64,000 bases of DNA from Isoetes taiwanensis (lineage: Eukaryota; Streptophyta; Lycopodiopsida; Isoetales; Isoetaceae). The notes under the pieces were generated by a model. The model worked only from the letters and a program-made list of their open reading frames with translations. It did no database searches and was not told the origin of the DNA. Both the position numbers and the translations under genes were made by a program. The stretch spans positions 7,581,046 to 7,645,045 of the forward strand of contig JAJEKV010000002.1 in NCBI GenBank assembly GCA_021234155.1, in the 5' to 3' direction. This document shows, one piece after another, positions 40,346 to 51,596 of this stretch. The first letter of the stretch is position 1. Every line of letters starts with the position of its first letter.

Positions 40346-40690
40346 TGGTAGGGCATCTAGGGAGCATGCTTTTTAAGGGGGCCCTCGACTCATTGCAATC
40401 TTTTCATCAATTGTCTTTTATGAGCAGTCAAGAAATGAAATTTAGCTTGATCATGTAATGGTTCAAGTTTCTATAAAACAATCATTAGATTAACAATATT
40501 GACAATGTCATCCTTTAGGTTTTCTAAAATTGAATGGTCCAAATAAGTAGTTCATTGGTCTCCAATGTATGTAAAAAGTTGATCTTTAATGAGCAATACA
40601 CATTTGCAAATGAACGGCCCACACAAGGTTGCAATGGCTTACTAATGTATATAATATCTACATCCAATCTTGACTTTGAAAGTTTATAAA
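40346..40690. repeat. direct repeat, copy 1 (~345 bp)
   Basis: It begins TGGTAGGGCATCTAGGGAGC and continues through GGGGGCCCTCGACTCATTG, GAAATTTAGCTTGATCATGT and GCAAATGAACGGCCCACA to a TCTTGACTTT end. It is closely matched by the copy at 41230-41570, with mostly single-base differences and a few small indels. Confidence 0.85.
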
Positions 40691-41229
40691 CTCATATCTA
40701 AGTGACACGGAACAAAATTTACAATAATTTTGGTTGTATATTACACACCTTTATAATTTGATTTTCCAATGCAAACCATTTTCAAAAATCTGGTTTTCAA
40801 CCTCTTCTATGACGAGTACTAGACCATGTCTCAAATGCATCACCCTAGTTAATGTCCTTCCTGAATTGGTACTCAATTCCAAGCAACATATGCTCATCCA
40901 AAGTATTCAAGAACACATTCGGTGATGCAGATATGGAGGTTATTGTGCGAACATGATGGGCGCCAAAATTTGGGGCAAAAAAATAATCGAACTTCTTGGG
41001 GGAAAAAAAAGAAAGGCTTTATATAATATTGGTACAAAAAACTTATTGCTATATAAAACCTAGGTTATCTATATTTGGCTCTTGTTCAAATAGAAATTTT
41101 CAAGGAATATTCTTGAAAATGCTTTCCCAAAAATTTGTTTTCACATTCAAACCTTGTCCCATTGTTTTGGTCCTCATATGCAAACCAACAGTTAAACATT
41201 GGTAGTCCCTGCAGCCCAATCAACCCGAT
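40691..41229. other. spacer between direct repeats
   Basis: This 539-bp AT-rich spacer shows no primer-binding site or polypurine tract next to the repeat ends, so I do not read the pair as LTRs. Confidence 0.4.
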
Positions 41230-41570
41230 TGGTAGGGCATCTAGGGAGCATGCTTTCTAAGGGGGCCCTCGACTCATTGGAATCTTTTCATCAATTGTCT
41301 TTTATGAGCAATCAAGAAATGAAATTTAGCTTGATCATGTATTGATTCAAGTTTCTATAAAACAACCATGATATTAACAACATTACAATGTCTTAGTTTA
41401 GGTTTCTACAAGTGAATGGTCCAAATGTGCAGTTCATTTGTCTCCAATGTTTGTAAAAAGTTGATCTTTTACACCTTTGCAAATGAACGGCCCACATGAG
41501 ATTGCAATGGCTTACTAATGCTAGTCAACTTATATAATAGCTACATCAATCTTGACTTTAAATGTTTGTA
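41230..41570. repeat. direct repeat, copy 2 (~341 bp)
   Basis: Second copy of the 40346-40690 sequence, in the same orientation, offset by 884 bp. Divergence is spread over the length. A GCTAGTCAACT insertion near 41520 and loss of an AATGAGCAA-like stretch near 41470 are the clearest differences. Confidence 0.85.
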
Positions 41571-42467
41571 AATTGGTCTTTAAGAGAAGACGAAGAAGAT
41601 AGTGAAGAAGAGTGGCTTTCATTAATGCTGGTCAATTGAGTTAATATGGTGGCCAAATTGGGGAAATTTCATTCGCCAAGATTTCAATGAGAATGAGAAT
41701 GGTTTTGTCATTCACTCAAGAACTAACTCCACCATGGGAAATACTTTTTGCTGGAGAGAAATGGACATTTATGAGTTAAACTAAAACTATGCTAATGGCA
41801 TTAAAGTGGATGAATACCCTGCTAGTAGCTCATGTGACAATTGAGGCCAAGATTAATGACTACAGAAGCAACCCAAAGCTATGCTAATGGCATTAAAGGG
41901 ATGAAATTTTAACATAGTAGCTCATGTGACACTGAGGCTGAGCTTATATGGCTTGGTGGAATCCCCATAAAGAGATATTAGAATTAAAGAATTTATGTGA
42001 TGAACTTCAGGCAAATAGTCCAATATGATTGTACACTTACTTAAAAAAGCCCCCTATAGACTCTGTTGACTCTGTCCTAACAGTTGAGAGAATAATGGTA
42101 TCGCTAATAATTACATTATGGAAATCACTTTAGCAAAACACCGGTGACAAGGGTAAAGAACTGGATGAGTTAAACTAACGTTCAAGAGTTGATGGTATTG
42201 TATACAATAGTCAATGTGGGGTTTGGCTAAGACATGTCACCAGGCCTGAAGCTCTAATGCAGGATCACCTTGTAACAGTAAAAGAGATAGCGGATACGGT
42301 TGGGAAAATAGTTTTAACATCCACCGAAGATACATGGCAGGGCTATGTAACACGCACACACAACTTCAACTTTGGTGACAGTGTCCTACAACAATCAGTG
42401 AAAAGTAGCTAAATGTGGAGAGGGGGCATTAAGGAAGGTCAAAATTAAATAATTTTGGACTCTAATA
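41571..42467. other. intergenic, nothing recognised
   Basis: AT-rich DNA. CAAAGCTATGCTAATGGCATTAAA-like text occurs twice (about 41790 and 41876), followed both times by GTAGCTCATGTGACA, so a small duplication of about 86 bp is present. Confidence 0.45.
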
Positions 42468-43650
42468 TTTTTTTTTTTTTTTTGAGGGATAAAAAATAGA
42501 CTTTTATTTACTTTAAGAGGAAATGATATTAATGTGCCTATTATTGTATGTGGGTGCACCCATCTCCAAATCCTATAGAAGGGGTAGCTACATAGCTCCT
42601 TTGGACGCCTCTAGTGTAGACTTAGAGAAAGCCCCATATTTCAAATTCCTACTTTTCCTTCAGCCTTCAACCAATTAGCCCCGGAATTTTTTAGCCCTTT
42701 CCAAAGATCAGATGTGTAAGCCGATTAGGATTTGACCCTTGATTCTCTTTGAAGATTCAAGGCATTTCCGCTTCCATATTGACCGGGGATGTCTCGTGCC
42801 TCTAGCTATATGGAAGGCCATCTTCTCAGTGCCCCCAACGAGGAAGGATACCCAACAAGGCTCTCGGTACTCTAACGGTATTCAAAGTTTATCCGCCCAT
42901 GCCCATTACTTCGCGCCTTCACATTCCACCGCATAATGTTCAATGGATTCTGCTCAACTCTCAACCCGGGCATAGTAATTAATTTTATTGTCCCATTTGA
43001 GACTAGCTGATTGACCCTCTTTGAGCCCCTCGAACTTCACGGCATAAAGCAAAGCCGCTTTTATCCGCGGGGTATATATTTCCTATGCATCTCTCCATAT
43101 TTTTAGGTTTTCCTCCTCAGATCACTAGTCTCCATTTGGTAGATATTGGGGAGTAATAACTAGTCCCTCAATCTTCTCAGAATCCTGATTTAATCCTAAC
43201 TTGTTAGGGTCAATCTCGGTGCGTAACCCGGATTTTGATCCCCCTCAGAAGTTATAGTGTTTGGGAGTAATCGTGAGCTTTCACGCTTTCCCATATTGTT
43301 TTGTCTCCGTTCTTTAAGGCAAAACAAACTCCGGAATTCCCGGCCTAACTTACTAATTGCCTCCCTCACTACACTCAAGTACGTGAATCAACACCTCCCA
43401 CAATTTTTCCACCTCTTTAATGACATCTCGCGATCAGCCACCATGCCTAAGGGGCCTTGTTTGTTGCGCAAGAGGCACCGGGTACTCCACCATGGAGGAG
43501 AAGTCTCTCGCCTAAACTTGTTGATCAAGTGTAAATATTTTTATGACTCTGCTGCCAAAATTAAACCCTTTAGAATGGGATGCTTCTCTACATGGCTTAA
43601 GATCAAAAAGAGTGACCATGGAAGTGAGACTTTAACCAGGGCTTACTATG
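42468..43650 (-). mobile_element. LINE (non-LTR retrotransposon) 3' relic, minus strand
   Basis: A run of 16 T at 42468-42483, followed by GAGGGATAAAAAATAGAC, reads on the minus strand as an element 3' end with its poly(A) tail. Inside, the minus strand at about 42890-42975 reads as a Cys/His cluster containing ESIEHYAVECE, followed by two Trp (W-x-W), separated by stop codons. This resembles the zinc-binding C-terminal segment of plant LINE reverse transcriptase proteins. Several stops and shifts show that it is dead. The 5' boundary is uncertain. Confidence 0.5.
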
Positions 43651-45270
43651 CTTACATGAAGCCAATAGGGCCTCGCTGATGAGGTGCATACCGGAGACTT
43701 CAATTTTCCAGGATCCATATGAATTTGGCACTAATACTTTGCTCAGAATGATATGTCAACCATTCCAATTCCTCCTCCTTCGCCTTGTATCTCTCTCAGA
43801 CTTCCAATTCAAGCGATTTTTGACCATCGCTTCTTCTTCGCTCCTCCCTGCACGGTTATGGATTAACCTTCTCAGCTCTTTGTGCCTTCTCCTTTGGGGC
43901 TAGAATTGATGACGATAGAAGGAGTGTTGCTTAACACATGTTTTGCCACTGTATCCGGGTCTCCGCAAGTAGATAGCTTACCTTTCCCACCAATTCGATC
44001 TCCTAAGGATTGATATAGGTAATAGATAAATAGATAGATAGTACTTTTTACGCCGTAGCACAGGGAACATCCAATCCTCCTCTTTTATAAAGTTATCCTG
44101 AGTGTCTCATAGAACCTAATTTGGGCGGAGGCCTTGTCGACCCAACCTGAAAAAAATGATGCCATGTTGTAAGTTTCCTTTCTAGCTTTGATTTTTTTCC
44201 AAAGGCATTTTTTAGTGCTACTCCGATAGGGTTCGATTTCTTCTACGAGCTGCAACTATGGTGTCTTCTGTTCTTTTGGCTATCATGAGCATCAAACGGT
44301 TTTGGATTTCTTCACTGCCGATAATGGTCTATTTCCCAAATGGAATGAAATACCAAGAGCTGCGAGTCGACATGATTATCCAAGAGTAATCACCATCTTC
44401 TTCTTTAGAAGAAGCCCTCTGAGGTTTAGGGTCCATACCACATATACGTCAACCCTAGACAACGTAACTACTAAATATATGTCACAAATTACAGGTTTGC
44501 AACAACGTTAGGCACCATTTCTAGTAAAAATATATAAGGGTACTAAATGTCTAATACAAAGAAGAAAATGGACATTGGGTTAGGTTCTCACAGGTGGGGT
44601 ATCTGTATATAGAATATCATAAATTAAAAATGAGAAGTAGACTAGACAAGTGTGCTGTGGGGGCCTGGATTTGATGTACAGACAGCCCCAGATTTGGCCA
44701 ATGGAGATTATCAGAATTTAAAGGAGGAAAAAAAAACTAAAAAAAAAAACAAACTACACCGGTCCTGTTCCGGCATGGATCCGGCCTTTAAATCGGTTGC
44801 TTTTGGATCCATCCTTCCGCCATGCCGGCATTTTGATGCCTGGATTTTGTTGACTATTTTGGGAATCGCGTTTTCTTCAGATTGATTGATTATTTTTCGT
44901 TTAAATTCCCTTGTTTTTTCCCTCTCCGCCGCTGCAATTTGCTTGTCAAATTGTGGGCTGTGACAAAGGATTTCTATCTGCCCTGATCATGCCCGCGCTT
45001 TGTCTTGTTCTGGTAGATTTAAGCTGTGCGAAGCTTCAGCTATGGCGGGTTTGGTGCTGATTTGCGTTACAAATTGTTGGGTCTGAGTTTTGCTGTTGGG
45101 ATTTCAAATCCGGTCGGAAGTGGGTGGTCACTAGATTTGAGGATTGGAGGTGCGGCGATGGCGGATTCGGGGTGTCTGGGCGGAGGAAATTGTTGGGTGT
45201 GGTTTTGATTCTGGTTCTGGTTCCGGGTGGTGGGCATTGATCGGTTTTTATCAGATTTCTTTTTCTGTGT
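43651..45270. other. 5' flank of the MYB gene
   Basis: No gene is recognised. A TAGA microsatellite is at about 44024-44041. TATATAAG at 44531-44538 is a TATA-like candidate but lies about 750 bp before the start codon. The stretch 44890-45270 is leader-like, with pyrimidine-rich blocks and several short upstream open frames. Confidence 0.35.
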
Positions 45271-45291
45271 ATGATGAAGACCTATGATTGA
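45271..45291 (+). promoter_or_regulatory. short upstream ORF overlapping the MYB start
   Basis: ATG-ATG-AAG-ACC-TAT-GAT-TGA encodes six residues. It ends at 45291, past the first in-frame MYB ATG at 45284, in a different frame. If it lies in the mRNA, it could lower use of the 45284 ATG and favour the ATG pair at 45320 and 45323. Confidence 0.45.
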
Positions 45292-46834
45292 TCTGCAAGA
45301 CGCAGAAAAGGAAACGAAAATGATGGATTCTTGTCTGCAATCGGGCGTTTCTTCTGTGTTTCAAAACGGCCAAGAATTGGGATTGAAATTTGGGAGCCAG
45401 AAACGGGGCACTGAGGAAGAAATCTGTAATCCGGAGGGAGCAGAGCACGGGAGGTGGGGATTAAATTCGACGGAAAGCAGCACTACGTACAACAGAAGCA
45501 TCGAAATCCACAAAGGTTCATCTCCGGTGGAAGAATCGGACAACTCTGTGGAGAAATCGGAAGAAATCTGCCACAAGGGCTGCCCCAGGGGCCACTGGCG
45601 ACCGGCCGAAGACGAGCGATTACGGCAGCTCGTCTCCATCCATGGCCCCCAGAACTGGAATCTCATCGCCGAGAAGCTCCACGGCAGATCAGGTACAAGA
45701 ATTTTTCTGGGCTCTGTTCAACCCACAAAATTTTTCCCGGTCCTGTTCAACCCGGATTTTTTTCTGGGTTCTGCGTTTTGTGGATTCAAATCGGAACAAA
45801 ACCCCGTTTTTGATGTGGATTTTTTCTGGGTCTTGACGGATTTTGTTTACTTTGATTTGTGCGCAGGGAAGAGCTGCAGATTGAGATGGTTTAATCAGCT
45901 CGATCCGAGAATTAACAGGAGGCCGTTCAGCGAAGAAGAGGAGGAGCGGCTTCTGGCTGCGCACAGATTGCATGGAAATAAATGGGCTTTGATTGCCAGA
46001 TTGTTTCCTGGCCGGACCGATAATGCAGTGAAGAATCACTGGCATGTGGTGATGGCTAGAAAATACCGCGAGCGATCCAGAGCTTTCGGCAAGCGTAAAC
46101 CGTCCCAATCTGGTCGCAGAGAAGGGATCAAACGATGCAACAGCGGCCAAACCGTCGCCCAATCCTTAACCGCTTGGATCCAAAAATACTCCATCATTTC
46201 TTCCTCTTCCGACGATCATCCAGACCATTTCTCCCAACAAATTTCCGATCCAAATTTTGCCCCCAACCACACAAATTTGCATCTCTCCCTCCTTCCGCCC
46301 AAATCCGAGCCTCTAAACCATCCTCTCAACCCAATCCGCCCACAATTTCAAGGTATTCTTCGATCCATTCTGATTTCCGGTTCGTTTTTTGCATCAGCTT
46401 TTGATTCCCCACATCAGGATTTGATCTACCGTGCGTAGATTTTGAATTGGGTTTTTGTTTTTTGTGCAGAAAGGAGATCGTGTGCGCCAGTTTTGGCCGG
46501 ATTTGAGAGTAGCTATTCAACGGTAACAGCTGAAACGGAACGGTTTAAGAATCCCCGGTCTGGATCGATTATTCTTGGCCCTGATTTGAAGCTTAAATCC
46601 GGGCAATTTGATGCGGCCACAAGGAAAGGGAGCCGTGTGTGGCTATGGAGCCCGCCGGATCAATCTAGTTTTTGTTCTGAAAATCACTCTGTTTTTAATT
46701 CTGGCTATTCCAGAGCTTGCAGATCGGCCGAATCGTGGGCATTTTCTGGCTCTACTGTTGATCAAATTGAAGAAAATGAGCTCGAATCTGGTGTTCCGTT
46801 CATAGATTTTCTTGGCGTTGGTGTTTCCTCCTAA
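45284..46834 (+). CDS. R2R3-MYB transcription factor, subgroup 21 type (MYB52/54/105/117-like), three exons
   Basis: Exons are 45284-45692, 45867-46352 and 46470-46834, with GT-AG introns of 174 and 117 bp. They give 419 aa from the first ATG, which an in-frame TGA precedes by two codons; 407 or 406 aa would result from the ATGs at 45320/45323. The protein is a nuclear DNA-binding regulator. R2 starts near residue 103 (W105, W125, W144). R3 has F157 in place of its first Trp, then W176 and W195. Intron 1 falls in R2 after GRS136. The segments [20 protein letters not shown] and [10 protein letters not shown] are diagnostic of subgroup 21, whose members act in organ boundary formation and secondary wall control. 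The bHLH-interaction signature in R3 is absent, as expected for this group. The tail is Ser-, Pro- and Asn-rich and ends [12 protein letters not shown], also like MYB105/117 relatives. It is not possible to say which paralogue this is. Confidence 0.94.
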
Positions 46835-48308
46835 AATTTGAGAACCAAGATGGAGAAACTCGAGAATCAGAGCTAAAATCTTCCGGTTTTCTCCCTACTG
46901 TACAGTGCATCTGCAATTGGCAAAGGATTTGAATGTTGCAACGGATTTTCTGCCCGAATTGCAGAAATTTTTCTTGTCAGAGATTTTTAAACTCTTGAAT
47001 ATTTCACACAGATCCTCCTCTATTTTGGGAAGAATTCTTGATGCCAGGATTTTGTTTCTCATGAGGAATATCAAGTACTCCAGAGAGATCTCTTAAAAAA
47101 ATGGGCTGTGTGAAGAGATTTCCATAGCTGTAAATTTGAAAATCCATAGTTTCATTTATATTAGGCACAGAAATTCAAAAAATGAAAACCTTATCTTTCT
47201 GTGTCCGAATCTATGTACATAATAGTGTCATAATAGCGAATCCAACTCTTGCTGTGCTACAATGCTTGTGTGTCAGGTGTTCACGTCCCCTGCATTACTA
47301 TATTGTTTTGTTTCTTAACTTTTGCCATTTTTCAAAAAACAATTAAACATTTTCATGCAAGTTATACACTTCTGCATTGTTCAATTCATCTTTCAAAATA
47401 AAAAAACAAAAAAATACATTGCTTGTCTTCATATTTCATGAACTTTTACATTGTTTGCTTGCATATATATAACTTAAATGTTTCATGCACTTCTGCATTG
47501 TTTCTTTGCCCTCCTTAACCTTTCACCATTTGGTTTTTTATATTTTCCTCCTCATCATCATCCTCGGACTTGGCGAGGCCGTTGATCTTGTCTGCATTGC
47601 ACCATCTCCCTCACACTTCTCTAAACAGATCTATCTTAGAATTCTTGGGCTCTCCATCAAATTTTATTCATATTTTCTCTGTACCATTGCCCTTTGTTTT
47701 CATTATCCCTGCTGCATCCTGTATATCGCGAGAATCGTTAGCACTGTCCCATGATTTCTTTTTCTAGCTTCCCATGCATCCCCTGTATCTTCTCTGATGC
47801 TGCTTATCATGAGTCCTTGATATTTATTCTCTTAGGAGTGCATTAGTCATGATTTCTCGAGAACAACAATATGGCTAAGAAACAAGTTGCCAACAAAAAG
47901 AATATTATGTTTGATCTCATTTCCACACCTACAAATTAAGAATTTGGCACTTCTCCAATTTGTGTTACTTCTAACCATGGGAACTTGTCGCTCTTGCACG
48001 TGCGCCCGGACTATGTATCAACTTTTAAATTTCATTGAAGGGTATTGGCCGCCATAGTCTATTATCATTACTAAAGACATGGTAGTTGCCTGTCAAGTGC
48101 CTTCCACTTCCAAATTTTCAGATGGCTACTCTCTAGTGGAGTCACTTGCGTATTGATAGTACTCGTTCTGCATTGAATGTTGTGTTGTTCTAGTTGCAGA
48201 GAGATTTTTTTCAGTACACAAAGATGGCCATGTATTTCTTCTTTAGTTGTACTTAGTTATTGGTCCTCACAATGCATATGTTAGTGGAAAAATATTGTTA
48301 TTTATAGT
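46835..48308. other. 3' flank of the MYB gene, otherwise empty
   Basis: AT-rich DNA. AAAATAAAAAA at about 47396 and other A-rich words are possible poly(A) signals, but none is decisive. No gene is recognised. Confidence 0.4.
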
Positions 48309-48496
48309 CTGAAATACATATCTAAGACACATGTCATCTATGATAAACTTGAGCAATTTAATTCTACCACTAAAAAAAGAAAGGAAAAGAAAGATACTGT
48401 CACTAACTGAAATACATATCTAAGACACGTGTCATCTACGATAAACTTGAGCAATTTAGTTCTACCACTAAAAAGAAAAAGAAAGATAGTGTCACT
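48309..48496. repeat. 98-bp tandem duplication
   Basis: CTGAAATACATATCTAAGAC starts at 48309 and again at 48407. The two units match through GTCATCTA-GATAAACTTGAG, TCTACCACTAAAAA and GTGTCACT or CTGTCACT. The differences are a few substitutions and a length change in the A-rich part. Confidence 0.9.
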
Positions 48497-49208
48497 CTTT
48501 TCTACTGAGCATTTTTTGTTTTACATTGTTGCAAACACAATGGTCTTAATGGATGCAAAGAAAATGATCTCATTCTTGTTTTATAAGACGGTGGGTTAAT
48601 AAATATCAAAGTTTCGATCAGCATTTGCATGTGCAATTGTCCTCTCATTAATAGACACAATGTCATAGTGAAGCCACAAAATTGGATGAGGCCAATTTGT
48701 GCTACCAATTGCCGTCATAGAATCTTATAATGTCGTTGTCACGTAGAGGTTAAGATTGGTTCTAGTTTGTTGACCAATAATGCTTGGGCCAAACATGAAA
48801 AAGACAAGCCAATCATTATCTTCTCTTTTAGGCCATCACTAATGAATGTCTTTGTGTGTAGCTGATTTGAAAATGTTTAACACGTGGCTCATAGCAACGT
48901 GGAGACCAAGTAAAGTGGCATTGCTTCTAGATCATTATCTTGTTGTGGTGCAATTTTAACATCTGACGTCGAGATTACTTCATTTCCACCATAATAATAA
49001 CTTATGGTTTATAGTTTTTGTGAATCAGTAAGTCCAAACTTTTATATGAATTGTCTTGTTATATTTCTGATACCATTGCATATATGCATTCACTTGTTGC
49101 TCTTTCCAAAGCTTTGAAACTTTGGATGTATCTAATACTTACTCCCTTATGGCTTCCCTTCCAAGATTAATAGCACCACCAATGATTCTTAGTCCTTCAA
49201 ATTTAGCA
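48497..49208. other. intergenic, nothing recognised
   Basis: AT-rich DNA with short frames only. Confidence 0.5.
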
Positions 49209-49950
49209 CTTTTTTTTTTTGAAGAACTGTATCATCAATATATTAAAAAGAAATTCAGAATACATAAAGCAAGTGAGTGGTGAAGCCGAGAATCGGCCTC
49301 AAAGCAGACAACATACCTCGACACTCCACAACAAACTCAAAAACCTAACTCTACTACTCGCATAAACCACTCATCACCATTCATAACACCTAAGAAGTCC
49401 TGGGCCAAATGGCAACTTCCTCATTTACTACTCCCGTGGAACACTTTAAAGCTTTGAAATAGCTTGCACTGAAGTCGAGGAATCAGAGAGGTCGGCAGTC
49501 AATCCCCGAAGATCCATACAAATCACTACTGCCTAAATCAGGGGCTACACCAACCAAGCCACGACAGATGTAGTATATTTTGTCGCCGCTAAGAGCCAAG
49601 CACCAAGATAATAATAATTTGGCAAAGAATCGGCCGGGCAAGTCAATCTCACCTTTAAACAAGAGCTTCTAAACCTAATCCTGTGTACCCTCAAGTAAGT
49701 GAGGGGTTAAAACCGCATAATGCTCCAATACCTCATGATGAAGTGCCACAACAAGTGGCAGAGATGGCTCACACACCCTACTTAACCGAATTTCACAAGG
49801 GCATTCACTCCCTCGATACAAATGTGCACCACCTCGGCCATTAAGCACTTAACTCCTATGGGGAAGTGAGCTCCATGTCCACGCCCAAACCGAGCCATCG
49901 AACTCTATATTTTTTTGCATTCCTCACCATAGGATTTCTATATTTCACAT
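49209..49950 (-). mobile_element. probable LINE-like 3' tail, minus strand
   Basis: A run of about 12 T near 49210-49221 is followed by GAAGAACTGTATCATCAATA and AAAAAGAAATTCAGAATAC. Read on the minus strand, this is a retroposon-like 3' end with an AT-rich trailer and poly(A). The following 700 bp have broken frames and no recognisable domain, so the class and the left boundary are uncertain. Confidence 0.4.
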
Positions 49951-50994
49951 CTCGCACTTAAGAAAAATTGTGAGGAATGCATGTAGTAAATAGCATCCCT
50001 TCTTCATAACTTTCTTTGATTTATTCTCTTTGACTGCACTTCCCTCGCGGATGTGCCTCCTCAAGGAGTACCTAGATGCTTGTTTCGCAAGCCTGGGACC
50101 CCCATTGCTCTTAGAGCAGTCAAAATGGCCCATTACAAGGAGCAATATCAACCCTGTTAGCCCGGGCCCATGCTCTCACTCTGCCTCAGCTCTGAAAGCG
50201 CATTCCATTGCCTCCATTCTCAAGAGGTACCACCCATCTTCGTGACGACTCGCAGTGGATTGGGAGCCCCGCCAGATGTGCTCAAGGCTGCCAAACTAAA
50301 AAGCATTGAGGATGAGTCTCACACTTTCCGTGAGTTGCCCGCTGTTCACCGATCCCAGCTGGGAGACTTAGGTGACTTCCGCCTACTGCCTTGCATTTCC
50401 TGCTGAAGGAACACTGGCCAAGACGTACCTGGGTCATACATCCGTGAGGTACCGGACTCAAGGAGGTTCATTTGCTCCCCTACCGGTCAGTCTCGCCTAA
50501 TTAGTGCACTTACGGGGTGTGCATGATCAGATATAGCTGGATGCTTCATTTTATATGATTAGTACGCTTTGTCAGCCAGGGCCGGACACGCTTTATCGCT
50601 TTTTCTCTCTAAACCCTTCTAAGGGGTTTTAATCCCGGGCAAGAATCCGCTTTGTCGCTTTTTGACATTATCCCACAGACCATTTTGGTCTCCGTGGACG
50701 AGAGGTAAAGCACTCTTTTCCCTTCCTTCCTTCCTTCCTGCACCGCTTTAGAGGTGTGGCTGGGAATGTTATTACTTCTAAAAGACAGGGTCTGGATTTC
50801 TCTCATTACTTTTAGATCTTGTGGTTAGGTAATTTATACCTTGCAATTCGATACAAATCCTTTGTTCTGATCAGAAAACTTCCACCGACAAATCCTTTCC
50901 TTCTTATTTGAATGTCGTAGTATGGTGGAAAAGCTCTGTTAGCAATTGCGGTTTGCCGCTTAGTCCTTGTCTTTCTCGTGACCTTTCTCAATAA
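49951..50994. other. intergenic with a CCTT microsatellite
   Basis: A (CCTT)n run is at about 50720-50739. Plus-strand frames at 50030-50406 are broken and unassigned. CGCTTT-like words recur near 50580-50660 (ACACGCTTTATCGCTTTTTC, then CCGCTTTGTCGCTTTTTG). Confidence 0.4.
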
Positions 50995-51596
50995 ATGCAA
51001 GGCGACTTCTTTCTAAAAATTTGCTATTTCTTCTATCAGAAAGGTAAGTTTAGGTACTCTACTAAAATTATATGTAGAGATAGCCTCCTGAGGCATGAAA
51101 GGGAGCATTGCAGAATGGGTGCTGAAAGGATCCTCAAGCTATTGGCTGATCCGCCATTGAAAGGCGAGTTTTCAGTTGCCCTCAAAGAATTTTGTTTCAC
51201 ATTGAGGGCTTTAAGTAGATATTTTACAAAAAGATATTTCAAAAGATTGCCAGGAATTTGGTACTATGGAGAAAATGAGCATACACCAACGACATCTAAT
51301 TTATGAGAAGCATGACTTCTACCCTTTCAGGCAAAGACCTACTATCTATATAATGGAATGGAATGGAATGGAATGTAGAAAAGCTTTGCTGTAAGCGTGC
51401 TCTTGATGCATTCCATCTTACGCCAGAAGAATCAAGAGAAAATGTGCAACTCTATCATGTTCTTCAGCAAAGTTTGCAGTATATAGTGGACTTTTGCAAC
51501 CAAACAATTGCATTATGGGTCTGGATACTCCATCTTAGCCATGTATTTTACACTCCCAAATTGAAACAACATTTTCAGTGCCTCTATATTCTTTGA
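50995..51596 (+). pseudogene. unassigned protein-like fragment
   Basis: I do not recognise a family. Two frames, 50995-51306 (103 aa) and 51363-51596 (77 aa), have a protein-like make-up. Examples are RMGAERILKLLADPPLKGEF and LTPEESRENVQLYHVLQQSL, with regular hydrophobic spacing. They could be exons or parts of a broken gene. A (GGAAT)n run at 51352-51375 lies at the start of the second frame. Chance open frames remain a real possibility. Confidence 0.2.

Noticed and set aside
40346-41570. Direct repeats read as LTRs of a small retroelement
   Set aside because: There are no TG...CA ends, no primer-binding site after the first copy and no polypurine tract before the second.
43257-43679. 140-aa plus-strand open frame
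   Set aside because: It lies opposite the minus-strand LINE-like relic, matches nothing, and is best read as a shadow frame.
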